A stretch of 64,000 nt of DNA. It comes from Calditrichota bacterium (GTDB lineage Bacteria; Calditrichota; Calditrichia; RBG-13-44-9; J042). Below, one piece after another: positions 1 to 9,496 of this stretch (its first letter is position 1; each line of letters starts with the position of its first letter). The notes under the pieces were generated by a model that saw only the letters and a program-made list of their open reading frames with translations, had not been told where the DNA came from and searched no databases. Location: positions 59,881 through 123,880 of the forward strand of contig JAADJD010000059.1 in assembly GCA_013150955.1 (NCBI GenBank), written 5' to 3'. Both the position numbers and the translations under genes were made by a program.

Positions 1-1
1 G

Positions 2-298
2 ATCCTGACCCACGTTATCAGCCCCAGAGTCAAAGATCCCGTCAAACTCACGGTTTACGAGTCCGGGCTACCCCCTCAAATGGAAGCCCGTTTGCGCTAT
101 CCCATTCGATTCTTTGTGGTGGCCATGATGTTCATCATCTTTGATGTGGAGGTGATTTTCATTTATCCCTGGGCAGTAGTATACAAGCAATTCCTTTCCT
201 ATGGTAGCTTCATCTTCTGGGAAATGATTCTGTTCATTGCCATCCTCTTTGCTGGCTACCTGTACCTTTACAAACGTGGCGCGTTTAAGTGGGAGTAA
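2..298 (+). CDS. nuoA: NADH-quinone oxidoreductase subunit A, C-terminal part
   Basis: This is the 3' part of a gene cut by the window edge; the frame is open from base 2. The product ends with two hydrophobic helices around an FDVEVIFIYPW stretch, the conserved helix of NuoA/ND3, preceded by a YESGLPP segment that corresponds to the usual YECG loop, with Ser where many homologues have Cys. NuoA is a small three-helix membrane subunit of complex I at the junction between the quinone site and the proton-pumping arm. It is the first visible gene of the nuo operon, and nuoC starts 6 bases after its stop. nuoB, which normally comes next, is not there. Confidence 0.9.
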   Translation: MLTHVISPRVKDPVKLTVYESGLPPQMEARLRYPIRFFVVAMMFIIFDVEVIFIYPWAVVYKQFLSYGSFIFWEMILFIAILFAGYLYLYKRGAFKWE

Positions 299-304
299 GG
301 ACGT

Positions 305-796
305 ATGTTGGAGAATAAAACGATCATCGAGGCGGTTCAGGATAAATTCCCGGATGCCACCTTCGAAGAATTTCGCGAACAGCTTGCCATCCGTATCCCC
401 CGTGACCATCTCTTCGACCTCATGAAATTCCTGAAAGAAGACAAAACGCTGGCCTTTGATTATCTGACCGACGTCACCGGCGTGGACTATTTAAAGATGG
501 AGCGCGATCCCCGCTTCGATGTGGTCTATCATTTGTATTCCTTTAAAAACAACGTGCGGGTTCGGGTAAAGTGTGGCATTGCGGAGACGGATATGGACGT
601 GCCCTCCATGGTGCCGCTGTGGAAGGCGGCGACCTGGCTGGAGCGCGAGGCGTTCGAGATGTTTGGCTTTCAGTTCAAAGGGCATCCCGATTTACGACGC
701 CTGTTACTTCCCGACGTGTTCGAAGGTTTCCCCCTGCGCAAGGACTACCCGTTACGGGGTCGCGGGGAGCGCGATGTGATTTTAAATCTGAAATGA
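305..796 (+). CDS. nuoC: NADH-quinone oxidoreductase subunit C
   Basis: A 163-residue protein of the 30-kDa complex I subunit family. It carries the family signature near the C-terminus (REAFEMFGFQFKGHPDLRRLLLPDVFEGFPLRKDYPL). The subunit sits on the peripheral arm next to NuoD and holds no cofactor. Start: ATG 9 bases after an AAGGA ribosome site that overlaps the nuoA stop. Length is typical for a stand-alone NuoC; it is not fused to NuoD as in enterobacteria. It lies directly after nuoA, where nuoB is expected. Confidence 0.95.
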   Translation: MLENKTIIEAVQDKFPDATFEEFREQLAIRIPRDHLFDLMKFLKEDKTLAFDYLTDVTGVDYLKMERDPRFDVVYHLYSFKNNVRVRVKCGIAETDMDVPSMVPLWKAATWLEREAFEMFGFQFKGHPDLRRLLLPDVFEGFPLRKDYPLRGRGERDVILNLK

Positions 797-861
797 GGGA
801 CCACGGCTGTTTCTCCGGTCCTGATGATTTGAAAACGAATGGTTTGACCAAAAACAAGTGA

Positions 862-2064
862 ATGAGCATGGCCGATTTGAGCTACGATTTGAAAACCGAT
901 CAAATGGTGTTGAACTTTGGGCCGCAGCATCCGGCGACCCATGGAACCCTGCGGCTGGTGCTGGAGCTGGACGGGGAAGTGGTGAAAAAAGCCGAACCCC
1001 ACATCGGGTATCTGCATTCCGGGTTTGAAAAGTTAGGGGAATATAAGACCTACAATCAGTGGATCACCCTCTCGGACCGGATGAACTATCTGTCCCCGCT
1101 GGCCAATAATATCGGATTTGCCCTGGCAGTGGAGAAATTGATCGGGATCGACGTTCCCGAACGGGCAAAATATATCCGGGTCATCCTGGCAGAGCTTTCC
1201 CGCATTGCCGATCACATGGTGTGGTTGGGTACCCACGCGCTGGATATCGGGGCATTCACCGCATTTCTGTACGCATTCGAAGTGCGGGAGCATTTGTACA
1301 ATATCTTTGAACATGTGACCGGTGCGCGATTAACCACCAGCTACACCCGCATTGGGGGGCTCTTCCGGGATGTGCCGCATGATTTTGAGGAGCTGGTGCG
1401 CGCCTTCCTGAAATATTTCCCCGGCGTGTTAAAGGAGTTACACGGATTGCTGACACGCAATCGGATCTGGATGGATCGCACCCGGGGGGTGGGATACCTG
1501 TCCAAAGAAGATGCCATTAACTGGGGCGTAACCGGGCCGGTTTTACGGGGTTCCGGTGTGGCCTATGATGTACGTCGTAACTTTCCGTATTTGATTTACG
1601 ATCGGCTGGATTTTGAAATTCCGGTTTGCGATGAGGGCGACGTGTACTCCCGCTATCTGGTGCGCATGGAAGAGCTGGTGCAGAGCATGAAAATCGTGGA
1701 ACAATGCCTGGCGGATTTTCCCGACGGTCCGGTCAACTATTTTGATCATAAATACACCCTTCCGGAAAAAGAGGCGGTGTACGACACCATCGAAGGCCTG
1801 ATCCATCATTTTAAGAATATCATGCCTGGCCATGGATTTGAGGTGCCGGAGGGCGAAATTTACGTAGCGACAGAAGCCCCCAACGGTGAGCTGGGCTTTT
1901 ATATCGTTTCCGATGGCAGCAACAAGGCGTATCGATTGCGGGTGCGCCCTCCCTCTTTTGTGAATTTTGCCTGTTTCGATCATCTGGTTCGCGGGAACCT
2001 GGTCTCGGACGTCGTGGCTGTGCTGGGTAGTTTGAATATCATTGCAGGTGAGTTGGACCGTTAA
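862..2064 (+). CDS. nuoD: NADH-quinone oxidoreductase subunit D
   Basis: A 400-residue 49-kDa subunit homologous to the large subunit of NiFe hydrogenases. The N-terminal NFGPQHPATHG motif contributes the quinone-binding His, and SDRMNYLSP carries the quinone-site Tyr; the C-terminus ends DVVAVLGSLNIIAGELDR as usual. With NuoB it forms the site where ubiquinone or menaquinone is reduced. There is a 65-base gap after nuoC and no clear ribosome site before ATG 862; the ATG at 868 is an alternative. All key motifs look intact, so the subunit should be functional if a NuoB is supplied from elsewhere. Confidence 0.95.
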   Translation: MSMADLSYDLKTDQMVLNFGPQHPATHGTLRLVLELDGEVVKKAEPHIGYLHSGFEKLGEYKTYNQWITLSDRMNYLSPLANNIGFALAVEKLIGIDVPERAKYIRVILAELSRIADHMVWLGTHALDIGAFTAFLYAFEVREHLYNIFEHVTGARLTTSYTRIGGLFRDVPHDFEELVRAFLKYFPGVLKELHGLLTRNRIWMDRTRGVGYLSKEDAINWGVTGPVLRGSGVAYDVRRNFPYLIYDRLDFEIPVCDEGDVYSRYLVRMEELVQSMKIVEQCLADFPDGPVNYFDHKYTLPEKEAVYDTIEGLIHHFKNIMPGHGFEVPEGEIYVATEAPNGELGFYIVSDGSNKAYRLRVRPPSFVNFACFDHLVRGNLVSDVVAVLGSLNIIAGELDR

Positions 2065-2085
2065 CGAAAAGGATATGGATTACCA

Positions 2086-2571
2086 ATGAAAGTAGAGTTC
2101 TCTGAAGCGGCCAAGAAGGAGTTTGACGAAATTGTCAAACGCTATCCGCAGAAACGTGCCGCCCTGTTGACTGTGCTCCATCTGGCGCAAAGAGAGTTTG
2201 GATGGTTGTCGCGAGACGTGATGGAGTACGTGGGACAGTTGCTGGATATCCCCGTGGGCGAGGTGTACGATACGGCCTCGTTCTACACCATGTTTTACAA
2301 AAAACCCGTGGGGAAATATCATATTCAGGTGTGCCATACGTTATCCTGTGCCCTGCGGGGTGCCCGCAATATTTACGAACATCTGGAGCAAAAACTGGGC
2401 ATCAAGGATGGGGAAGTGACCCCGGATGGAAAGTTTTCTCTGATCAAGGTGGAGTGTCTGGGCTCCTGTGGCACGGCACCGGTGGTTCAGATCAATGATG
2501 ATTATTACGAGGGACTGACCATCGAGAAGCTGGATGATATTCTTAACCACTTGGACAAAAATTCGGAGTGA
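2086..2571 (+). CDS. nuoE: NADH-quinone oxidoreductase subunit E (24-kDa, [2Fe-2S])
   Basis: A 161-residue thioredoxin-fold subunit of the NADH dehydrogenase module. Four cysteines bind cluster N1a: C83 and C88 (CHTLSC) and C124 and C128 (CLGSC). The N-terminal helical bundle is of the usual length. It starts 21 bases after nuoD with AAAAGGAT upstream, and nuoF begins 10 bases after its stop, so the two partner subunits are translated together. Confidence 0.96.
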   Translation: MKVEFSEAAKKEFDEIVKRYPQKRAALLTVLHLAQREFGWLSRDVMEYVGQLLDIPVGEVYDTASFYTMFYKKPVGKYHIQVCHTLSCALRGARNIYEHLEQKLGIKDGEVTPDGKFSLIKVECLGSCGTAPVVQINDDYYEGLTIEKLDDILNHLDKNSE

Positions 2572-2581
2572 GCAGGTTTCC

Positions 2582-3856
2582 ATGTTCGAAAAAGTATTGA
2601 CCCAACATATTCAGATCCCGGAGTCGCGCGATATCGATTACTATATGAAGCATGGCGGCTATCAGGCTTTTCGGAAAGTGCTGAAGGAGATGGACCCCGA
2701 TCAGGTCATCGAGGTTGTCAAGGAGTCCAATTTGCGGGGCCGGGGTGGAGCGGGATTCCCCACCGGTGTCAAGTGGGGATTTGTCCCTAAAAATGATGAC
2801 AAACCTCATTATCTGCTGGTGAATGCGGATGAGAGTGAACCGGGAACGTTCAAAGATCGACTGTTGATGGATGGCAATCCCCACCTGGTCATCGAAGGGG
2901 CCATGATTGCCTCGTATGCCATTCGCGCCAATCTTTCCTATATATATATTCGCGGCGAATTCGTAAAAGAAGCGCGGATTCTGGAGGCGGCCATTCAACA
3001 GGCGTATGATAAGGGCTTGTTGGGTAAGAACATTCTGGGCAGTGGTTACGATCTGGACATGTACGTGCACCGGGGTGCGGGGGCTTACATCTGTGGCGAA
3101 GAAACCGGATTGATCGAATCGCTGGAAGGCAAGCGGGGCTGGCCGCGAATTAAACCCCCGTTTCCGGCCATTGAAGGGTTTCTGCAAAGCCCCACCATTG
3201 TAAATAATGTCGAAACACTGGCCTGCGTGCCGTTTATCGTGGAACGCGGTGCCCGCTGGTTTAAATCCATCGGGCCGGAAAGCAGTCCCGGTCCCAAACT
3301 GTATTGCTTAAGCGGACACATCAATAAGCCCGGCGTGTATGAATTGCCCATGGGGACCAATCTGAAAGAATTAATTTATGAATACGGGGGTGGCATTCTG
3401 GATGGGAAGGCGCTGAAAGCGGTCATTCCGGGTGGATCGTCCGTGCCGGTGTTGCGTCCCGATGAAATTGATGTGGCCATGGATTTCGACTCGCTGGCAA
3501 AGATTGGCACCATGCTGGGTTCGGCAGGTACCATCGTGATGCATGAGGACACCTGCATGGTGGATGCACTGCTGAATCTGATTCACTTCTATCGTCATGA
3601 ATCCTGCGGGCAATGCACGCCCTGCCGGGAAGGTACCAACTGGGCCGAACGCATTCTAAAGAAAATTGAACACGGGCAGGCGTCGGAAAAGGATGTGGAT
3701 TTGCTGGAAGAGGTGGCCAATCACATTAATTTCCGTACCATTTGCCCGCTGGGTGATGCCGCTGCCATGCCCATTCAGAGTTTTCTGAAGAAATTTCGGG
3801 ATGAGTTTAACGCCCACGTGGCGCAGCATAAATGTCCGTTAAATAGTCGATTGTAA
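2582..3856 (+). CDS. nuoF: NADH-quinone oxidoreductase subunit F (51-kDa, FMN/NADH)
   Basis: A 424-residue flavoprotein that takes hydride from NADH onto FMN. RGRGGAGFPTG at residues 52-62 and the Glu-rich YICGEETGL segment form the NADH/FMN site. Cluster N3 is held by C342, C345, C348 (CGQCTPC) and C388 (TICPLG). The start at 2582 is preferred because an upstream in-frame codon would overlap nuoE by about 38 bases and precede the conserved N-terminus. Length and motifs are normal. Confidence 0.96.
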   Translation: MFEKVLTQHIQIPESRDIDYYMKHGGYQAFRKVLKEMDPDQVIEVVKESNLRGRGGAGFPTGVKWGFVPKNDDKPHYLLVNADESEPGTFKDRLLMDGNPHLVIEGAMIASYAIRANLSYIYIRGEFVKEARILEAAIQQAYDKGLLGKNILGSGYDLDMYVHRGAGAYICGEETGLIESLEGKRGWPRIKPPFPAIEGFLQSPTIVNNVETLACVPFIVERGARWFKSIGPESSPGPKLYCLSGHINKPGVYELPMGTNLKELIYEYGGGILDGKALKAVIPGGSSVPVLRPDEIDVAMDFDSLAKIGTMLGSAGTIVMHEDTCMVDALLNLIHFYRHESCGQCTPCREGTNWAERILKKIEHGQASEKDVDLLEEVANHINFRTICPLGDAAAMPIQSFLKKFRDEFNAHVAQHKCPLNSRL

Positions 3857-3891
3857 TCGGGTCAAACAATCAAATTAATGGGAAACGTTAT

Positions 3892-5517
3892 ATGCCGCTC
3901 ATTAAAATAAATGGGATTGAAACCGAAGTTCCTGCGGGTGTGAACCTGATCGAGGCCGCCAAACAGATCGGCATCGAAATTCCCCATTATTGCTATCATC
4001 CGGGGTTGCGTGTTGTGGCCAGCTGCCGAATGTGCCTGGTCAAAATCGAAGGTATGCCCAAGCTGGTACCCGCCTGTCAAACCCCGGTACGCGAGGCGCC
4101 ACCGGAACGGAAAGTGGATGGCAAGTACGACATGGTCGTGGTGACCAACGATGAAGTGGTCAAGGATGCGCAGGAATCCATTCTGGAATTTTTACTGCTG
4201 AATCATCCGGTGGATTGTCCGGAATGTGACCAGGCCGGGGAATGCCTGCTGCAGGATTACACCTATAAATATGGAAAAGACCATAGCCGCTTTGAATTTG
4301 AAAAACGGGTTCCCCCGCGCAAGGATCTGGGACCCGAAATTTTATTGATTGCCACCCGGTGCATCCTGTGTAGCCGTTGCGTACGGTTTACCCAGGAAGT
4401 TACCGGAACGCGGGAAATATTCATCAAGAATCGCGGGTATCAGGCAGAGATCGAGGTCTATCCCGGAAAATCGTTGAACAACAAACTCTCCATGTGTACA
4501 GCGGATATTTGTCCCGTGGGTGCGCTGGTGACCAAGGACTTTCTTTTCAAACCGCGGAACTGGCGGTACCAGAAGGTGCGGACGGTTTGTCCCGGATGCT
4601 CGGTTGGGTGTAACGTGCAAATCGAATATATGGATGAAGACAATCAGATTTACCGGATCAAGCCGGTCTACAATGCGGAAGTGAATCAGTGGTGGGCCTG
4701 CGATGATGGACGACTGTTGTACCACGTCTACCGCAAACTGGAGCGGTTTGAGTATCCCCTGATACGGGAGAACGGTTCTTTAGTCCGTAGCAACTGGAAA
4801 AAGGCTCTGTTAACGGTTCGGGATACGTTTCGAAAATACCGTCCAGAACAGATTGCGGTGGTGGGAAGCGGTTATCTGACCAACGAGGAGAACTATCTGC
4901 TGCAGAAAATTTTCCGACAGGGACTGGAAAGTCCCCATGTTTGCCTGAACGATCGTCTGTATCGGGAAGAGGATGTGGTTTATCCAAAATTCGTGATTAA
5001 GGGCGAAAAGGTACCCAATTACCAGGGCGCGCAGGATACCCTGCAGCCGTCTTTATCATTTGATGATCTGTTGAAGAAGATTGAAAAGGGTGAAATCAAG
5101 GCATTGTACTGGACGGGTGGTGGACCGTACCAGACGCTGTCCGAGGCAGACCTGGCGGTTTTGGATAAGCTGGAATGGTTTGTGGTACAGGACATTGCCC
5201 ACAATGTGCTGACGGAAAAAGCGCATCTGGTACTGGCGGGGGCAACGGCTTACGAAAAGGAAGGGACGTTTACCAATTATCAGAATCGCGTGCAGCGTAT
5301 TCGTCCAGGTGTAATGCCGCCACTGGCCGCAAAGACCGATTTTGAAATTTTGCAAGAACTGGCCGATCTGCTGGACGTGGGTGTTTACATCCGCCCGGAA
5401 CAGGTCTTTCTGGAAATTAGCGAGAAGGTTGACGGCTACCAGGGCATGAGCTACGCGGCCCTGGGGGAACTGGGCCTGCCTAAGGGACAAAAGGTTCCGG
5501 CAGAAATGGCCAAGTGA
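3892..5517 (+). CDS. nuoG: NADH-quinone oxidoreductase subunit G, short form
   Basis: A 541-residue 75-kDa-type subunit. Visible cluster ligands: C34, C45, C48, C62 for [2Fe-2S] N1b; H105, C109, C112, C118 for N5; C157, C160, C163, C207 for N4; and C233, C236, C240, C270 in the pattern of the extra cluster N7 found in some bacteria. The molybdopterin-oxidoreductase-like domain after residue 280 is reduced to about 260 residues, so the protein is clearly shorter than the 700-900 residues of many NuoG. The ATG follows GGGAAACG. It passes electrons from NuoF toward NuoI, which is not encoded in this operon. Confidence 0.93.
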   Translation: MPLIKINGIETEVPAGVNLIEAAKQIGIEIPHYCYHPGLRVVASCRMCLVKIEGMPKLVPACQTPVREAPPERKVDGKYDMVVVTNDEVVKDAQESILEFLLLNHPVDCPECDQAGECLLQDYTYKYGKDHSRFEFEKRVPPRKDLGPEILLIATRCILCSRCVRFTQEVTGTREIFIKNRGYQAEIEVYPGKSLNNKLSMCTADICPVGALVTKDFLFKPRNWRYQKVRTVCPGCSVGCNVQIEYMDEDNQIYRIKPVYNAEVNQWWACDDGRLLYHVYRKLERFEYPLIRENGSLVRSNWKKALLTVRDTFRKYRPEQIAVVGSGYLTNEENYLLQKIFRQGLESPHVCLNDRLYREEDVVYPKFVIKGEKVPNYQGAQDTLQPSLSFDDLLKKIEKGEIKALYWTGGGPYQTLSEADLAVLDKLEWFVVQDIAHNVLTEKAHLVLAGATAYEKEGTFTNYQNRVQRIRPGVMPPLAAKTDFEILQELADLLDVGVYIRPEQVFLEISEKVDGYQGMSYAALGELGLPKGQKVPAEMAK

Positions 5518-5577
5518 ATGGTACGTGAACCATCAATTAGATGATAAGGAATTGAACGTAGACGGGGAATTGAAGCG

Positions 5578-6624
5578 ATGAATCCGTGGCTGTTGGAAGC
5601 AATTCTGGCATTAATCAAGATTGTGGTGGTCGTATTTGGGGTCATTCTACCTCTGGTGATGATGCTCATTCTGGCCGAACGCCGGGTATCGGCATTTATT
5701 CAGAACCGGTTGGGGCCCAATCGCGTTGGCTGGCAGGGAATGCTACAGCCGGTTGCCGATGGCTTAAAATTTCTGTTCAAGGAGGATGTCATCCCCGGTC
5801 ATGTCGATCGATTCCTTTACCTGATTGCACCGGGCATTATCCTGTTTCCAGCCATCATGACCTTTGCGGTGGTACCTTTTGGCGACCAGCTGACCACCTA
5901 CATTGGCGATACCCTGGTGACCATCAAATTTCAGATTGCCGATCTCAACGTGGGTGTACTCTACATTGTGGCCATTGCGTCCCTGGGCGTTTACGGGCTG
6001 GTGGTTGGTGGATATTCGTCAAACAACAAGTATTCCATGCTTGGCGGGTTGCGGTCTTCGGCCCAGATGATCAGCTATGAATTGCCCATGGGACTGGCCA
6101 TCATCTCGGTGGTGATGATGAGCGGCTCCCTGCGCCTGCAGGATATTGTGGTAGATCAATATGAAGTGTGGAATGTCTTCCGGCAACCACTGGGCTTTAT
6201 CATTTTTCTGGTGGCTTCTTTTGCAGAAACCAACCGTCTGCCCTTCGATTTGCCGGAGGCGGAACAGGAATTGGTGGGCGGTTACCACACCGAGTACAGC
6301 TCCATGAAGTTCGCATCCTTTTTCCTGGCGGAATATATTAACATGATCACGGCATCGGCGTTAATTGCCACCCTTTTCTTTGGAGGCTGGCATGTGCCAT
6401 TCGGCATTCTGGAAGCCCTGAACCTGCCGGTGCTCTGGGAACAGATTATTCAAATTCTGTCCTTTTCGGTAAAAACGCTGTTTTTCCTGTTCTTCTTCAT
6501 CTGGGTGCGCTGGACCCTGCCCCGTTTCCGTTACGATCAGCTGATGAATCTGGGGTGGAAAACCATGGTGCCCCTGGGATTACTGAATATTGTCCTGACG
6601 GCCATTGGCATTGCCATTTTCTAA
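5578..6624 (+). CDS. nuoH: NADH-quinone oxidoreductase subunit H
   Basis: A 348-residue membrane subunit (ND1) with about eight helices. Conserved signatures include AERRVSAFIQNRLGPNRVGWQG near residue 35 and the FAETNRLPFDLPEAEQELVGGYHTEYS loop, whose acidic residues line the quinone cavity. It anchors the peripheral arm to the membrane. The next gene begins only 24 bases after the stop and is nuoJ, so nuoI, which normally separates H and J, is absent. Confidence 0.96.
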   Translation: MNPWLLEAILALIKIVVVVFGVILPLVMMLILAERRVSAFIQNRLGPNRVGWQGMLQPVADGLKFLFKEDVIPGHVDRFLYLIAPGIILFPAIMTFAVVPFGDQLTTYIGDTLVTIKFQIADLNVGVLYIVAIASLGVYGLVVGGYSSNNKYSMLGGLRSSAQMISYELPMGLAIISVVMMSGSLRLQDIVVDQYEVWNVFRQPLGFIIFLVASFAETNRLPFDLPEAEQELVGGYHTEYSSMKFASFFLAEYINMITASALIATLFFGGWHVPFGILEALNLPVLWEQIIQILSFSVKTLFFLFFFIWVRWTLPRFRYDQLMNLGWKTMVPLGLLNIVLTAIGIAIF

Positions 6625-6648
6625 TCGAAACGTGAGGGTGAATTGACA

Positions 6649-7155
6649 ATGTTACAAATTACGCTGTTCTACATTTTTGCCATCCTTGCGGTGTTGGGTG
6701 GGATCATGGTGATTGTGCATCGAAACCCGATTTACAGTGCGCTTTCCTTAATCCTGACGCTCTTTGCCCTGGCTGGGGAGTATGTATTGTTGATGGCTCA
6801 TTTCATTGCCATTGTACATATTGCGGTGTATGCCGGGGCCATCATGGTGTTGTTTCTGTTTGTGATCATGTTATTGAACATTCGCATCGAAGAGCGGGCA
6901 CCGGGGGCGTTTCGTTACATGGTGTACATCGGAGTGCCCATGGCCGCAATTCTGTTTTTACAGCTGGGATACCTGGCGTTTCAGGGATTTAAAGAGGTGT
7001 ATGTGCAGAACACCGATGTGGGCACCGTGGAACGCATTGGCCAGGCCCTGTTCAGCAAATACGTCCTGCCGTTTGAGATTACTTCGATTTTGCTGGTGGT
7101 GGCGATGGTCGGTGCGGTGTATCTGTCCAAACGTAAACTGGAAATCGTTGAATAA
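6649..7155 (+). CDS. nuoJ: NADH-quinone oxidoreductase subunit J
   Basis: A hydrophobic ND6-type subunit of 168 residues with five predicted helices. It includes the conserved RNPIYSALSLILTLFALAGEYVLL and the glycine-containing helix-3 region AVYAGAIMVLFLFVIMLLN. ATG 6649 is chosen because GAGGG lies 8-12 bases upstream; a TTG two codons earlier is possible. It lies in the proton-channel base next to NuoA, NuoH and NuoK. Length is normal. Confidence 0.94.
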   Translation: MLQITLFYIFAILAVLGGIMVIVHRNPIYSALSLILTLFALAGEYVLLMAHFIAIVHIAVYAGAIMVLFLFVIMLLNIRIEERAPGAFRYMVYIGVPMAAILFLQLGYLAFQGFKEVYVQNTDVGTVERIGQALFSKYVLPFEITSILLVVAMVGAVYLSKRKLEIVE

Positions 7156-7179
7156 GCAATAGATGGAGTGGCGACCGCG

Positions 7180-7488
7180 ATGCAGGGAATCCCGATTTCG
7201 CATTTCTTGATTTTAAGTGCCATTTTGTTCTCGCTGGGTGTGATTGGCGTGACCATTCGGCGAAATGCCATTGTCATTTTTATGTCCATTGAATTGATGC
7301 TAAATGCCGTGAATCTGACCTTTCTGGCGTTCTCCAATTACCTGAACAATGTGGAAGGTCAGATTTTTGTCTTCATGGTGATGGTGGTGGCTGCGGCCGA
7401 AGTGGCCGTGGGACTGGCCATCATCGTGGCGATCTTCCGATTGCGGGAAACCGTACATGTGGATGATATCAAACTGATGAAATGGTAG
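7180..7488 (+). CDS. nuoK: NADH-quinone oxidoreductase subunit K
   Basis: A 102-residue three-helix subunit (ND4L). The second helix has the signature [20 protein letters not shown], with the buried Glu of the proton path; a second Glu sits in the third helix ([11 protein letters not shown]). ATG 7180 gives the standard length; a GTG at 7168 would add four residues and sits almost on the GGAG site. nuoL follows after an 89-base gap in which nothing else is recognised. Confidence 0.94.
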   Translation: MQGIPISHFLILSAILFSLGVIGVTIRRNAIVIFMSIELMLNAVNLTFLAFSNYLNNVEGQIFVFMVMVVAAAEVAVGLAIIVAIFRLRETVHVDDIKLMKW

Positions 7489-7577
7489 GCCCTGAGAAAG
7501 AGGAGCGTCTCAGATGGGGCAGACGGGGATTTTCGGTGAGGGTCGACTGAAGTAGCGGAAAATAACGGAGTTCACCC

Positions 7578-9470
7578 ATGGAAAGTTTTATCTGGTACAT
7601 TCCATTATTGCCACTGGCGGGCGCGATTATTAACGGGTTGTTTGGGCGCGTACTGAAGGAGAAGGCCGGTATTATTGCCAGTCTGGCTGTGCTGGGTTCG
7701 TTTGTGTTGTCGGTAAAAGCCTTCTTGTTGGTTCGTCAGGGCATCACCTTCGATGGGAATTTGTTTGACTGGATTGTGGCCGGGGATTTCCACACCAGCT
7801 TTGGCGTACTGGTCGATCCCCTGTCGGTGGTCATGATGCTGATCGTTACCGGTGTGGGATTCCTGATTCATGTTTATTCCAATGGATACATGCACGATGA
7901 TCCGGGCATTGCCCGCTATTTTGCCTACCTGAATCTCTTCATTTTTTCCATGCTCATGCTGGTCATGGGCAACAATCTGCTGCTGTTGTATCTGGGGTGG
8001 GAAGGCGTTGGTCTGTGTTCCTATCTTTTGATCGGTTTCTGGTATCAAAAACCTTCTGCAGCAAAAGCGGGTTTAAAGGCGTTTATCACCAACCGGGTCG
8101 GGGATTTTGGGTTTGCCATTGGCATCTTCATTATTTTTAAGACGATTGGAACCATTTATTACGCGCAAATTTTTGAACAGACCGAAGCGTTGCTGGCATC
8201 TGGTGTGCTAACGGCGGCAACGTTGTTACTGTTTGTGGGTGCGGTTGGAAAATCGGCGCAGTTTCCGCTGTACGTCTGGTTACCGGACGCCATGGAGGGG
8301 CCCACACCGGTCAGCGCCCTGATCCATGCCGCTACCATGGTGACGGCGGGCGTTTACATGGTGGCGCGCTTCAGCCCGCTGTTCAGTTTAAGCGAGGTAG
8401 CCATGGCCGTGGTGGTGGCTATTGGCACCTTTACCGCACTGTTCGCGGCCACCATGGCGCTGGTGAATAACGACATCAAGCGGGTACTGGCCTATTCCAC
8501 CATCTCCCAGCTGGGATATATGTTCATTGGTGTGGGTGTGGGTGCTTACGCGGCGGGGATCTTCCACCTGATGACCCACGCGTTTTTTAAGGCGTTGCTC
8601 TTCCTGGGAGCCGGTTCGGTGATGCACGCTCTGGCCAACGAGACCAACATTCAGAAAATGGGCGGATTGTATCCCAAAATTAAAACCACGGCCATTACCT
8701 TTATCGTTGCCTGGCTGGCCATCAGTGGTATCCCCCCCCTCAGCGGTTTCTTCTCCAAGGACGAGATTCTGGCCAAGGCATTTGCTTATCATCCGCTGGT
8801 GTGGGCGCTGGGTACCCTGGGGGCGCTGCTCACAGCTTTCTACATGTCGCGACTGGTGTTCCTGACCTTCTTTGGAAAGTCGCGGGTGGAACCGGAAGTG
8901 GAACACCACATTCACGAATCGCCCCCGGTGATGACCATTCCGCTGATGATCCTGGCCGTATTGGCCGCCATTGGGGGATTCGTTGGTATTCCGGAAGTGC
9001 TGGGCGGCCATAACCATTTCGAAAAATTCCTGGCCCCGGTGTTTGAACAGGCCGAAGAACACATCCATCTGGCCCATCCGTCTCACGCGGTGGAATATGC
9101 GTTAATGGGAACGTCGATATTGATGGCGCTGGCAGGGATTGTGCTGGCCTATCTGATGTACATTAAAGGAAGCATCAGTCCCGTCAAAATGGCGCAACGT
9201 TTTCAGGGATTGTACCGGTTGCTGTACAATAAATACTACGTGGACGAAATTTATCAGAAGTTCATCATCAACCCGTTGATTGCCTTTAGCCGCTGGCTGT
9301 GGCACTTTGTGGACGAGGGCATTGTGGATGGACTGGTCAATCTTGCCGGGCGACTCATGATCCTGTTCGGGTTGCTGTTGCGGCGGGTGCAAACCGGGTA
9401 TGTGCAAAACTATGCCGCATTTTTTGTACTGGGTACCCTGATTCTGCTGGCGTATTATCTATTAAGTTGA
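7578..9470 (+). CDS. nuoL: NADH-quinone oxidoreductase subunit L
   Basis: A 630-residue antiporter-like proton-pumping subunit (ND5) with about 14 core helices. LLLYLGWEGVGLCSYLLIGFWY holds the conserved Glu of the channel, and VGKSAQFPLYVWLPDAMEGPTPVSALIHAATMV the key Lys and His. The C-terminus after residue 500 holds the long lateral helix and a last anchoring helix. An ATG follows CGGAG. It is the distal pump of the membrane arm. Confidence 0.96.
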   Translation: MESFIWYIPLLPLAGAIINGLFGRVLKEKAGIIASLAVLGSFVLSVKAFLLVRQGITFDGNLFDWIVAGDFHTSFGVLVDPLSVVMMLIVTGVGFLIHVYSNGYMHDDPGIARYFAYLNLFIFSMLMLVMGNNLLLLYLGWEGVGLCSYLLIGFWYQKPSAAKAGLKAFITNRVGDFGFAIGIFIIFKTIGTIYYAQIFEQTEALLASGVLTAATLLLFVGAVGKSAQFPLYVWLPDAMEGPTPVSALIHAATMVTAGVYMVARFSPLFSLSEVAMAVVVAIGTFTALFAATMALVNNDIKRVLAYSTISQLGYMFIGVGVGAYAAGIFHLMTHAFFKALLFLGAGSVMHALANETNIQKMGGLYPKIKTTAITFIVAWLAISGIPPLSGFFSKDEILAKAFAYHPLVWALGTLGALLTAFYMSRLVFLTFFGKSRVEPEVEHHIHESPPVMTIPLMILAVLAAIGGFVGIPEVLGGHNHFEKFLAPVFEQAEEHIHLAHPSHAVEYALMGTSILMALAGIVLAYLMYIKGSISPVKMAQRFQGLYRLLYNKYYVDEIYQKFIINPLIAFSRWLWHFVDEGIVDGLVNLAGRLMILFGLLLRRVQTGYVQNYAAFFVLGTLILLAYYLLS

Positions 9471-9496
9471 TGAAAATCGGTTGGAGATAAAGACTT

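Noticed and set aside
8388-9086. 232-residue minus-strand frame within nuoL
   Set aside because: His-rich antisense shadow of a well-supported complex I gene, with no ribosome site.
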